From the NCBI GenBank assembly GCA_006226375.1, contig SBHC01000005.1, positions 124,001 to 188,000 of the forward strand: a stretch of DNA of 64,000 nucleotides, given 5' to 3'. The stretch is from Deltaproteobacteria bacterium (GTDB lineage: Bacteria; Myxococcota_C; UBA6777). The position numbers and the translations under genes were made by a program. The notes beneath the pieces were generated by a model, which worked only from the letters and a program-made list of their open reading frames with translations, had not been told where the DNA came from and did no database searches. This document shows positions 45,321 to 53,800 of this stretch, piece after piece; the first letter of the stretch is position 1; every line of letters starts with the position of its first letter.

Positions 45321-46493
45321 TTATCCGTCAAAAGCAGCCAGACCTGTGATGTCACGACCCAGAATCAGCTTGTGGATATCTTCCGTGCCTTCGTAGGTAA
45401 TCACACTCTCCAGGTTGAGCATGTGACGAATCACCGGATACTCCGTGGTGATGCCGTTAGCACCGAGGATGTCGCGGGCTGTTCGGGCGGTGTCGATTGC
45501 AACCCGGACGTTGTTCATCTTCGCCATGGACGTGTGCTGGTGACGGTTCTTACCCTGTTCACGCAAACGCCCGGCTTGCAGGGCTAACAATTGTCCCTTG
45601 GTGATCTCGGTCAGCATCCACACCAGCTTGTCCTGAACCAACTGGTATCCTGCGATAGGACGGGAGAATTGCACGCGCTCTTTCGCATACTCCAGTGCCG
45701 ATTCGTAGCAAGCCATGGCCGCGCCCAGTGCTCCCCAGGAGATCCCAAAGCGCGCCGAATCCAGGCACATCAACGGCGACTTCAAGCTCTTCGACAAGGG
45801 AAGCAAGTTGCTCGCAGGAATCCGGCAGTCTTCCATAATCAACTCGCCCGTGTTCGACGCACGAAGCGAGAACTTCCGGTGAATCGCACGCTGGGTCAGA
45901 CCGGGCGTGCCTTTCTCCACGAGATAACCACGAACCACACCTTCGTCATCTTTGGCCCAGACCACGCAGACGTCAGCGACGTCACCGTTGGTGATCCATC
46001 GCTTGGTGCCGTTCAGAACGATGGAATCGCCGTCTTTGCGAGCACGGGTCAACATGCCGGAGGGATTGGAGCCAAAATCAGGCTCGGTCAAGCCAAAACA
46101 GCCGATCGCTTCGGCCTTTGCAAGCTTGGGGAGCCAGTGTTTCTTCTGCTCTTCTGTACCAAACTTCCAGATGGGAAACATCACAAGGCTAGACTGCACG
46201 GAGCAGAAGCTACGAACTCCAGAGTCGCCGCGTTCGAGTTCCTGGCAAATCAGGCCGTATTGAACGTAGGAACAGCCAGCACCACCGTACTCTTCGGGGA
46301 CAAAAGGCCCCAACAACTGCATGTCCGCCAGCTTGGGGATCAAGTCGGGAGGAAAGGTCTGGTTCTCGAAGTGCTCCTCGATCACAGGCAAAACTTCAGT
46401 GTTCACCAGCGCGCGGGTGCTATCACGCACCAAACGCTCCTCTTCCGAGAGTTGACTGTCAATATCCAGGAAGTCTAAGCCTTCGTAAGCCAT
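45321..46493 (-). CDS. gcdH: Glutaryl-CoA dehydrogenase
   Basis: 390 residues; ATG 46493 has GAGGAGA 7 nt upstream. Acyl-CoA dehydrogenase fold with features of the glutaryl branch: RSFCSVQSSLVMFPI, CFGLTEPDFGSNPSGM, KRWITNGDVAD, ASNTGELIMEDCRIP and the catalytic base Glu368 in YEGTEDIHKLILGRDITG. It converts glutaryl-CoA to crotonyl-CoA and CO2 using FAD, the exit step of lysine and tryptophan degradation. First gene of a three-gene minus-strand unit with ALDH7 and the class V aminotransferase. Its short leader contains a terminator-like hairpin. Confidence 0.9.
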   Translation of the reverse strand: MAYEGLDFLDIDSQLSEEERLVRDSTRALVNTEVLPVIEEHFENQTFPPDLIPKLADMQLLGPFVPEEYGGAGCSYVQYGLICQELERGDSGVRSFCSVQSSLVMFPIWKFGTEEQKKHWLPKLAKAEAIGCFGLTEPDFGSNPSGMLTRARKDGDSIVLNGTKRWITNGDVADVCVVWAKDDEGVVRGYLVEKGTPGLTQRAIHRKFSLRASNTGELIMEDCRIPASNLLPLSKSLKSPLMCLDSARFGISWGALGAAMACYESALEYAKERVQFSRPIAGYQLVQDKLVWMLTEITKGQLLALQAGRLREQGKNRHQHTSMAKMNNVRVAIDTARTARDILGANGITTEYPVIRHMLNLESVITYEGTEDIHKLILGRDITGLAAFDG

Positions 46494-46514
46494 AACGTTC
46501 TCCTCTTGATGCCC

Positions 46515-46542
46515 AAAAAAGCCTGGACGCGTTATCTCCAGG
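46515..46542 (-). terminator. Intrinsic terminator in the feoB-gcdH gap (or gcdH leader attenuator)
   Basis: On the minus strand: CCTGGA, 9-nt loop, TCCAGG, then CTTTTTT. Perfect 6-bp stem plus T tract. It ends only 21 nt before the gcdH ATG and just ahead of its ribosome site. It can end the feoB message, but a gcdH promoter would have to lie inside or upstream of it. Confidence 0.6.
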
Positions 46543-46702
46543 TGTTGGCAATATAAGAGACTTAACGCGCAAAGTCCACTCCAATCAAGAGGTGGATCTT
46601 CCTATGGCCTCAACGCTCTATCGGTTGCTTCTCACCAGGACGAAAGGGAGTCGTCCCCCTTCAACCTTCTCTTGAAAACCTGCCCAAGAGAAACGCTGCA
46701 CA

Positions 46703-48967
46703 TCAACGCAGCCATGCTTGCACAATGTGCCACACTTGCGTGTTCACAAAGATCACGATCACACCGAGAACAACGGGCAAAAGAGTGGCAACAGCCGTCC
46801 ACTTCATGCTCTGTGTCTCTTTGTAAATGGTGTAGATGGTTGTGCTGCATGGGTTGTGAATTAAGCTAAACAGCATCACATTCACAGCGGTCAGTAAGGT
46901 CCAACCACCGGCCTGCAACACATGTAGCGTGTCCATCGTTTTTTCAGGCTCAAACAACACCCCTGCACCCGACCCAACACCCTTCAACTGACTCAACAAG
47001 ACGGTCAGCATCAACACCGTGGGAATGACAATCTCGTTGGCAGGGATAGCAACAATGTAGGCCAGCAGAATGATGCCGTTGATGCCAAGGAACAGGCCCA
47101 CAGGATCCAGGCCATGAACAAGATGGGCTGCAACGCTAGCACCTCCGATATGAACGTTGGCGCTCAGCCAGATCAAGGCACCGGCAGGAAGCGCAAACAC
47201 CACAGCCCGCCACAACACAAAGATCGTACGATCAATGAGGGAGGTGTACAGGGTTTGCCAGAAACGGGGTGGACGATACGGCGGAAGTTCCAGGTGGAAG
47301 CTCGACGGCTCACCTCGCAAGACACTCTTCGACAGCCCCCACGACAACACAAAAGTAAGAAAGATCCCCAATCCAGCAACCAACAAGACTGCTCCTGCCG
47401 AGACCAAACCCGCCATCGAAGCAGGCGCAAGAACCCCAACAAACAACGTCGCCAACAAGATCTGTGTCGGCCAACGACCGTTGCACAGCGCAAAGTTGTT
47501 GGTGAGGATGGCGAGCAAACGTTCCCGTGGGCTGTCGATGATTCGCGTGGCGATCACACCTGCGGCGTTGCAACCAAAGCCCATCATCATACTCAAGGCT
47601 TGCTTCCCATGACTCCCGCTGCGTCGAAACATAGAGTCCAAGTTAAAGGCAACCCGAGGCAGATACCCAAGATCCTCCAACAAGGTAAACAGAGGGAAGA
47701 AAATGGCCATTGGAGGTAGCATCACGCTGATCACCCAGGCTGTGGTGAGATACATCCCATCCAGAACAAGGCCCGACAACCACCAAGGCACCCCGATGGA
47801 CGTCGCCCCAGCCTTAAGCAGCGGATACAGCTTCCCAAGCAACAACGAAGAGAGCCAGGCCGAGGGGATGTTTGCGCCGGCGATCGTGACCCAAAAGACG
47901 AAGGCAAACAGCAACATCATGATAGGGAAACCCCACATCCGGCTCGTTAAGATTCGATCCAGAGTCCGGTCCCAATCTTTGTGGGGTTTTGTGTCATAAC
48001 GTACCGCGAGATCCGCAAGCCGCGACGCCTCTCCATACAAAGCCTCCACCAAAGACTCATGAAAGGAGTCTGGAAGCTTCCATCGCAAGGATTGGGCGAG
48101 CTGAACGAGTTCGTTTCCTTCGGGAATATCGGGGGTGTCGGGTTCTTCTTCCGAGAGTCCAAGATCCCGGCCTTCTTCCGGCTCCCGCAAGACGCCAATC
48201 TCTCCTTTCCCTACGGCCTCGATCACTCGTGCATCTCCGTCCAACAATCGCAACGCCACCCACCTTGCGTTGGGAAGAGACGGATAGGTCTCTTCAATGC
48301 GTTGTTGCAGAGAGGGCAAGAACTCTTCCACGCTGCCCAGGTCGTGCTTCTGGCGATGGACATTTCGTGGATACGCGCCTGTTGCGACCTCGTGAATCGC
48401 TTGCAACAAGGTGCCGATTCCTTCGTTCTGACGCGCCGCTGTTGGCACCACGGGTACTCCAAGCGCAGCGGCGAGTTGCTTCGCATCCACATTCATGCCT
48501 TTGCGCTTGGCTTCGTCCATCAAATTAAGACAAACCACAACCTTGTCGGTAATCTCCAAGATCTGAAGCACCAGGTTAAGGTTGCGCTCCAGCCGCGTCG
48601 CATCCACCACAACCACAGTCACATGGGGTTTTCCAAACAAAAGGAAGTCGCGGGCGATCTCTTCGTCGTAGCTTGTGGATAACAACGAATACGCCCCAGG
48701 AAGATCGACCAATTTGTATCGGCTTCCCCCAAACGCCATGCCGCCTTCAGCCCGTGAGACGGTTTTCCCTGGCCAGTTTCCGGTGTGCTGGCGCAAGCCT
48801 GTGAGGGCATTGAAGACGGTGCTTTTGCCTGTATTGGGGTTTCCAGCCAAGGCGAGAAGGTAGTCCCATTCGTCCATCTGAAGACCCAACTTGTTCCACT
48901 GTGCAAGCTGAGCCACAGGACAAGTTTCACACGATGACGAAGACGGTGCAGACTTTGCGTTTGTCAT
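46703..48967 (-). CDS. feoB: Ferrous iron transport protein B
   Basis: 754 residues; ATG 48967 with AAGGGAAG upstream. Cytoplasmic G domain: G1 GNPNTGKST at 42-50, G3 DLPGAYS at 88-94, G4 NLMD at 148-151. An N-terminal CETC pair (13-16) precedes it. From about residue 350, multiple helices with the Gate-type segments (MMGFGCNAAGVIATR, NNFALCNGRWPTQILLATLF) of the Fe(II) channel. GTP-gated ferrous iron uptake across the inner membrane. It follows the regulator/FeoA gene by 14 bp. No FeoC is seen. Confidence 0.95.
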   Translation of the reverse strand: MTNAKSAPSSSSCETCPVAQLAQWNKLGLQMDEWDYLLALAGNPNTGKSTVFNALTGLRQHTGNWPGKTVSRAEGGMAFGGSRYKLVDLPGAYSLLSTSYDEEIARDFLLFGKPHVTVVVVDATRLERNLNLVLQILEITDKVVVCLNLMDEAKRKGMNVDAKQLAAALGVPVVPTAARQNEGIGTLLQAIHEVATGAYPRNVHRQKHDLGSVEEFLPSLQQRIEETYPSLPNARWVALRLLDGDARVIEAVGKGEIGVLREPEEGRDLGLSEEEPDTPDIPEGNELVQLAQSLRWKLPDSFHESLVEALYGEASRLADLAVRYDTKPHKDWDRTLDRILTSRMWGFPIMMLLFAFVFWVTIAGANIPSAWLSSLLLGKLYPLLKAGATSIGVPWWLSGLVLDGMYLTTAWVISVMLPPMAIFFPLFTLLEDLGYLPRVAFNLDSMFRRSGSHGKQALSMMMGFGCNAAGVIATRIIDSPRERLLAILTNNFALCNGRWPTQILLATLFVGVLAPASMAGLVSAGAVLLVAGLGIFLTFVLSWGLSKSVLRGEPSSFHLELPPYRPPRFWQTLYTSLIDRTIFVLWRAVVFALPAGALIWLSANVHIGGASVAAHLVHGLDPVGLFLGINGIILLAYIVAIPANEIVIPTVLMLTVLLSQLKGVGSGAGVLFEPEKTMDTLHVLQAGGWTLLTAVNVMLFSLIHNPCSTTIYTIYKETQSMKWTAVATLLPVVLGVIVIFVNTQVWHIVQAWLR

Positions 48968-48981
48968 GAGCGCTTCCCTTC

Positions 48982-50016
48982 CTAGGCAGAGTCGGCAGGA
49001 GCCTCCGTGATGCAAATGTTATCCGCCTGTGCCCTTCGCAGCGCCAAGAGCGTACCACGGACCCGATACCCCACAGGGTCTCCGCTGGGACTCACCAGCT
49101 CCGCTTGTATCGTTGTGCCAGGGAGCAGACCCAGATCCAACAAACGTCGCCGCTCAAGGCCTCGAATCGCCGGAGACAACCGCTGAATCACCGCAGACTC
49201 TCCTGCGTTGAGGTCCGCCAACGAGCGACTGGAGGTTTGCAGCGTAGTGGCCTCAACGTCAGCGGGTTCCACCTGGATGTTGCCAGCCACGATGGGAGCC
49301 AGGAAAATGTCGCGACCTTCCGTTTGAATCAAAACAGCCTGAGAGGACCGCTCTACAATTTGAAGAGTCTGCCCAGGATGAAGTTGCTCAGCCAGAATTT
49401 GGGCGTACAACACTTCGGGTTCGTCTTCGATATGCACAATGCGCAGCGTTTGATGCAGGGGCGCAACATTAAGGGATAGCCCCTCCAAAGGTTTCCAGTC
49501 TCCACTTGCAGAAGGAATCGGGTCTCCATGAGGGTCATGGATGGGATGCCCAAGCCTGGACGACAAATGAGCGACCTCTTCCGCGGTCATGTTGTGTTCT
49601 TGTTCTTCAGCTTGGCGGTGCCAATCCAACTCTCCAAACCCGGTGTGGTCGGCCAGATACCTCTCCCACAATCGATGGGCTCGAATGATATGAAGGGCGT
49701 ATTGCTCTCCTTCCCAAGTCAGCTGGAACCGGTCCCCTTGGCGCTGCAGCAAGCCCACTTCTTCCAACTCACGTAAGACATCCGTGACTTCGTTGGTTGT
49801 AATGTGCAAGGCTCCCGCGATGCTTTCCAACGTGGGCCAGGAGTCCCCCTGACTGGACTTGTACACATGCTTCAACGCGTCTTCACGGAGCACACGTTGC
49901 TGGTAACTCCGGTTGTTTCGCAGTCGCGCAAGGCCTCCAGAGACAGGCCACACCAACCACAAAACAAAGACCAGCACAACGAGAAAACCAAGCAGGGAAA
50001 CCAGAGGCCCCAACAT
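48982..50016 (-). CDS. Membrane-anchored DtxR-type regulator fused to FeoA domain
   Basis: 344 residues from ATG 50016 (AAGGGG 8 nt upstream); an ATG at 50064 would add 16 residues. Residues 3-24 form one membrane helix (LVSLLGFLVVLVFVLWLVW). Residues 40-110 are a winged helix (SIAGALHITTNEVTDVLREL, GLLQRQGDRFQLT). Residues 110-180 are the DtxR/MntR metal-binding dimerisation domain (HRQAEEQEHNMTAEEV, LGHPIHDPHGDPIPS). Then come an SH3-like domain and a C-terminal FeoA domain (LLDLGLLPGTTIQAEL). It combines iron-sensing repressor and FeoA, the partner of FeoB, in one protein, directly upstream of feoB. Whether it still binds DNA at the membrane is open. Confidence 0.85.
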   Translation of the reverse strand: MLGPLVSLLGFLVVLVFVLWLVWPVSGGLARLRNNRSYQQRVLREDALKHVYKSSQGDSWPTLESIAGALHITTNEVTDVLRELEEVGLLQRQGDRFQLTWEGEQYALHIIRAHRLWERYLADHTGFGELDWHRQAEEQEHNMTAEEVAHLSSRLGHPIHDPHGDPIPSASGDWKPLEGLSLNVAPLHQTLRIVHIEDEPEVLYAQILAEQLHPGQTLQIVERSSQAVLIQTEGRDIFLAPIVAGNIQVEPADVEATTLQTSSRSLADLNAGESAVIQRLSPAIRGLERRRLLDLGLLPGTTIQAELVSPSGDPVGYRVRGTLLALRRAQADNICITEAPADSA

Positions 50017-50255
50017 GCTCTCACCCCTTACAGACTCGTGAATTCGCTTCCAATCATCACTCATTGCAGAGCAACGTTCCGTGACAAGAACTTGTGGTTC
50101 TTGCTCATCCTTCACAAGGAACTATAAGAAGCCCAAGCCTTCGCTGCCTTGACTTGCATCAACCCTCGAAAACGGAGCAACTTAAGGAAACGAAAGCATG
50201 TTCGGCGTTGGGATGACGGTTGGAGTGTTCGCATTTTTGAAGTCACTTCGCGTCA

Positions 50256-50415
50256 TCACAGTCGATGGACAGCTTGCAGATACTCGACCATCACACGCTC
50301 TGCCCACGATTGGGGGCGGAACATACCTTCGTAAAAAGCACAAAGGCTCCCTCACTTTGTTAAGAAGGGCCTCTTGGCAAGCCAAACCTTCAAGCAGCAC
50401 GACTTGTTGATTCAT
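50256..50415 (-). pseudogene. Possible decayed or frameshifted small ORF
   Basis: From the ATG at 50415 the frame reads MNQQVVLLEGLACQEAL and on through KVREPLC. Skipping one T in the run of five (A5 at 50333-50337 on the plus strand) joins it to FYEGMFRPQSWAER and then LQAVHRL, ending at a TGA (50258-50256), about 52 residues in all. There is no ribosome site before the ATG, and no family was recognised. Protein-like composition after the shift is the only argument. Confidence 0.25.
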
Positions 50416-50507
50416 CGTAGGTGAAGGTTCGCAGGTGCCCCACCAACCGTTGCGGAGCTTGCAACAAGCCTCGCGTTACAGCGAAAAGGTTACGCGCGCG
50501 ACCCAAA

Positions 50508-50627
50508 ACCTTCGCGGACGCAGGACCAAACTTCGCGTTTCCTTGCAGTGACTACGTTTCCGGTTCAAGACGTTTCATTGGACCAGGAATGGGTCTTTGC
50601 TGTCGTTCGAGTCTCGTCCGCGAAGGT
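50508..50627. repeat. 13-bp inverted repeat with 94-bp spacing
   Basis: ACCTTCGCGGACG at 50508-50520 and its exact complement CGTCCGCGAAGGT at 50615-50627. A related word, CGTCCGCGCGCGAAGG, recurs at 50685. The arms could pair to a long hairpin in RNA. Confidence 0.6.
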
Positions 50628-50632
50628 GAAAG

Positions 50633-50650
50633 AGGGGTTGAGGAACCCCT
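50633..50650. repeat. Perfect 7-bp hairpin
   Basis: AGGGGTT, loop GAGG, AACCCCT. No T tract follows on either strand, so it is not a standard terminator. Confidence 0.5.
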
Positions 50651-50692
50651 AGGGAGACAAGGAGTTCCGGAAATGAGAAAGAAGCGTCCGCG

Positions 50693-50762
50693 CGCGAAGG
50701 AAGAAAGGCCGCACGCGAAGGAAAAAAGGCCGCGCGCGAAGGAAGAAAGGCCGCACGCGAAG
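50693..50762. repeat. 21-bp tandem repeat, 3.3 copies
   Basis: Units at 50693-50713, 50714-50734, 50735-50755 and a partial copy to 50762. Each unit reads CGCGAAGG, an A/G-rich 7-mer, then GCCGC(A/G); the copies differ at two positions. Because 21 is divisible by three, a frame through it gives Arg/Lys/Glu/Pro/His repeats on one strand and Arg/Pro/Phe/Leu on the other, but no gene context supports translation. Confidence 0.75.
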
Positions 50763-50850
50763 TTTGGTTGAAGAAGCGCGAAGCCTGATCTGACGATAGG
50801 GATGTTGGTGTTGTAGCGCGAGAAAACAGTTCCATGGCCCGCTCCTAGAG

Positions 50851-50880
50851 AACACGCTATCGATTGTTTCTCGGGAGAAC
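50851..50880. repeat. 30-bp shared 3'-end element, copy 1
   Basis: 27 of 30 bases equal 59002-59031 (core CTATCGATTGTT, then a near-palindrome CTCG-G-GAGAAC). It directly abuts the stop codon of the large Cys-rich gene at 50881. Confidence 0.6.
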
Positions 50881-53800
50881 TCAGAACTTGCGAATGAACG
50901 TTGAGTGCTTACGACGACGGTGCAAAAAACCAAGGGCGAGAAAGAGAACACAAACCAGAGGAATGGGGAGAGACGAGGGATTCGAAGAGCACCCGCAGCC
51001 CACATCGACAGCTCCGTCTGTCGACGACTCGGTCCCAGAAGAAGAATCCGGCGAAGACGCTGACTCTGTGGGTTGGGTTTCCCTACCCTGACCTGCATCG
51101 GCGACCGCTTCACTGGCACTTTCTTTGGCCGCTTCTTCAGCAGCTTCGGCAGCAGGCTCGCCAACTTGTTCTTCCGAACCTTCTTCATCCGAACTTTCAC
51201 CGTCCGGCTTTGGAGCAGGTCCACAGAGAAGAGGGTCATCAGCGATACCGTTGCAGTCATCATCGCGTCCGTTGTCACAAACTTCTTGCTTGGGCAACAC
51301 TTCTCCCTCACAAGCTCCCCAAGCGCCGGCTTTGCAGATCTGGAATCCGCCTCGGCAAGCGCCCTTTTCTTTGGTCTTTTCAGGTCCTGTGTAGCAGGCC
51401 CGTTGGAGGTTTTCGTCGACCTCACCATCACAATCGTTGTCCTTGCCGTCGCAGGTTTCAACGTCGGGAGTTCCGGCTTTCGCGTCACACTCCAACCCCA
51501 GGCCATCGGTCTTGCAGACAAACTTTCCGGTTTTGGCGCAAAGCCCCTTGCCTACGGAACAGTCTTTGCCTTTGTCAGCGAAGTTTTCGTCGACCTTGCC
51601 GTCACAGTTGTTGTCCTTGCCGTCGCAAAGTTCAAACGAAGGAGTTGTCTCTCCTGAGCAAGCTCCCCAACCGTTGGAGCCACATGTTTGGGTTCCCTGT
51701 TTGCATTCACCTTCTTTGGATCCACAAGAGCGGGTAGAACCTAGCGGCTGGCATGGGCAACCTTCGTCAGTTTTTCCATCACAGTTGTTGTCTTTCCCGT
51801 CACAGGTCTCTTGGGTCGGCAATGTCTCGCCAAGGCATGGACCCCACTGGTACGTCTTCAAACAAAGCTGAACTCCTTTGGAGCAAAGCCCAACACCAGC
51901 CGTGGACTGTGTACCACTGTAGCAAGGCTGGCTGGCACCGGGAACACATTGACATTGGCTGTTGTCATCGATTTTTCCATTGCAGTCGTTGTCAACGCCG
52001 TCACATACTTCAGGCTGGCTGGCCTTCGGCTTGACGCTACATTCTTCTCCCGTTCCATCTTTCTTGCAAACAAAGATACCGATGTCTTCGCAAGCACCTT
52101 GCCCTGCCCGGCATATCGTGTTGAGCTTGGCGAATGATTCGTCGATCTTCCCGTCACAGTTGTTGTCTTTACCGTCACAAAGCTCGCTGGCACCGGGATA
52201 AATGGATTTGTCGTTGTCGTCGCAGTCTTTGTCACTTTTGTACCCATCTTTGTCTTTGTCGACTTCCCCGACCACAACAAAAGAAAAGGTTGCGAGATTA
52301 TCGTTCTCGTCAGACTCATCAATGACATTTCCAGAGTCCACCATCGCGATCAAGTAAACAGGGCCTGGAGCGACGGTCGGAAGCTTCGCGAGCAGAGAAG
52401 CCACAGCTTGTGAATCCACGGGGTATCGGCCGCCGGCTTGAAGCTCTTTCCAGCTTACTTTCCCCAAAGCAAGATCCGAGCTATCGACTTTCTGATCTTG
52501 GGAAAGCACAAAGCGGATCTCAAACGATTGGGTAGCTTGCGTGTTGCCTTTGTTCTGCACCGCAAAGCTAAGCGCAAGAGAGTCACCGGCCCGGGCTTGA
52601 GAGGGAGAAGCCCTAAAGTCAAGAATCGAAAGGTTCGGCTTTCCTGTTAGGTTGATCCCCACAGAGCCAGTGTTGTTGGACTCGTTGGTCTCGTCCACTC
52701 GATTCTCTGCATCGATCTTGTAATGGATGTACCCCTGCCCTTTCTCCACGCTTCCAGGCAGAGTCAATGTAACATCCTGCTCTGGAGAAGCGAGATTTCC
52801 AGCAAGACCTGCAAGGCTCATTTTCCCGATACTCGGAGCTGTTCCTGGATCTTTGGGGTCCGCGCTGAAGAAGAATTCCACCACCAGAGCCCCAGCTGCG
52901 TTCGCAGTCGTATTTTTGATTTGAACCTTGGCTTGCAATGCGCCGCTGCCAGCCGTGGACGAAGGTAGCTTAAGCGTCCCCAGCACAAGATCCGGTAGAG
53001 GCTTTTTGCAGCTTGCTGCGCTCGTTGAACCCTCTGCCGCTTGGGTCCCAGGAGGACATGGAGAACACGATGACTTACCAATGTCACTGTAGGTGTTGGC
53101 AGGACAAGTTTTGCAAACAGAGGCACTCTTGGCTTCCGTCACTGTACTGAAAGTCCCTGCTGCACAAGGGGTACAGGCACTCCCATCGACAGAATAGGTC
53201 CCCGCTGGACATTGGGTGCAGGTAGAAGATGCCACCGAAGAAGATCCGGGCTTGCACGCTTCACACTTTTGAGTTTGGAACGAATACCCTGTACCGTTTG
53301 GGCAAACGCAATATTGCCAGTCTGGAGTATTTACAAACCCAGGGTTACACGCGATGCAATGTGTTGCTGTTTCTGAGCCCCAACGAAAATGGCGCGTGTT
53401 GGCAGGACACTGTTTGCATGTCACGCTTCCTGTCGTGTCTGCATAGGTTCCGGGGCGGCAGGCTTTGCAAGAGTCCAAACCATCTTTGTCTTTGTAAGAA
53501 CCAACAGGGCAAGCCAGACATCCTTGCGACGTTGGGTAATATCCCTTCTTGCAAATACAGCCGGAGGACGTCTGAATCGTACCGGGAGGACAACCCGTGC
53601 ACTCTTTAACGTCTTTGGCTCCAGGCGACAAAGTCGATGTATTCGGCGGACACGTCTGGCAGGACGAAGCCCCAGGTGTGCTGTTGTAAGTTCCAGGGAG
53701 GCAATCCAAGCAAGACTTTCCATCCCCTGCTGAAAACTGCCCCGCAGGACAAGGCTTGCAACTTTCGCTACCTTCCTGCCCAGCAAAAGAGCCCGAAGCG

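Larger units (their letters stand above)
50017..50880. other. Long repeat-rich intergenic region (864 bp)
   Basis: Between the regulator start (50016) and the 3' end of the large Cys-rich gene (50881), both minus strand. It holds the regulator promoter region (a TATAGT near 50121 on the minus strand is one candidate), a possible decayed small ORF, a 13-bp inverted repeat 94 bp apart, a perfect hairpin, a 21-bp tandem repeat and a 30-bp element seen again near 59 kb. Many CGCGAAG/CTTCGCG words recur. No convincing protein gene on either strand. Confidence 0.7.

Noticed and set aside
50693-50762. Tandem repeat considered as a CRISPR array
   Set aside because: 21-bp units are directly adjacent with no spacers, and no cas gene is in the window.
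50421-50771. 116-codon plus-strand frame with a GTG start, rich in Arg, Lys and Pro
   Set aside because: Product of the 21-bp tandem repeat and GC-rich words; low complexity, no ribosome site.
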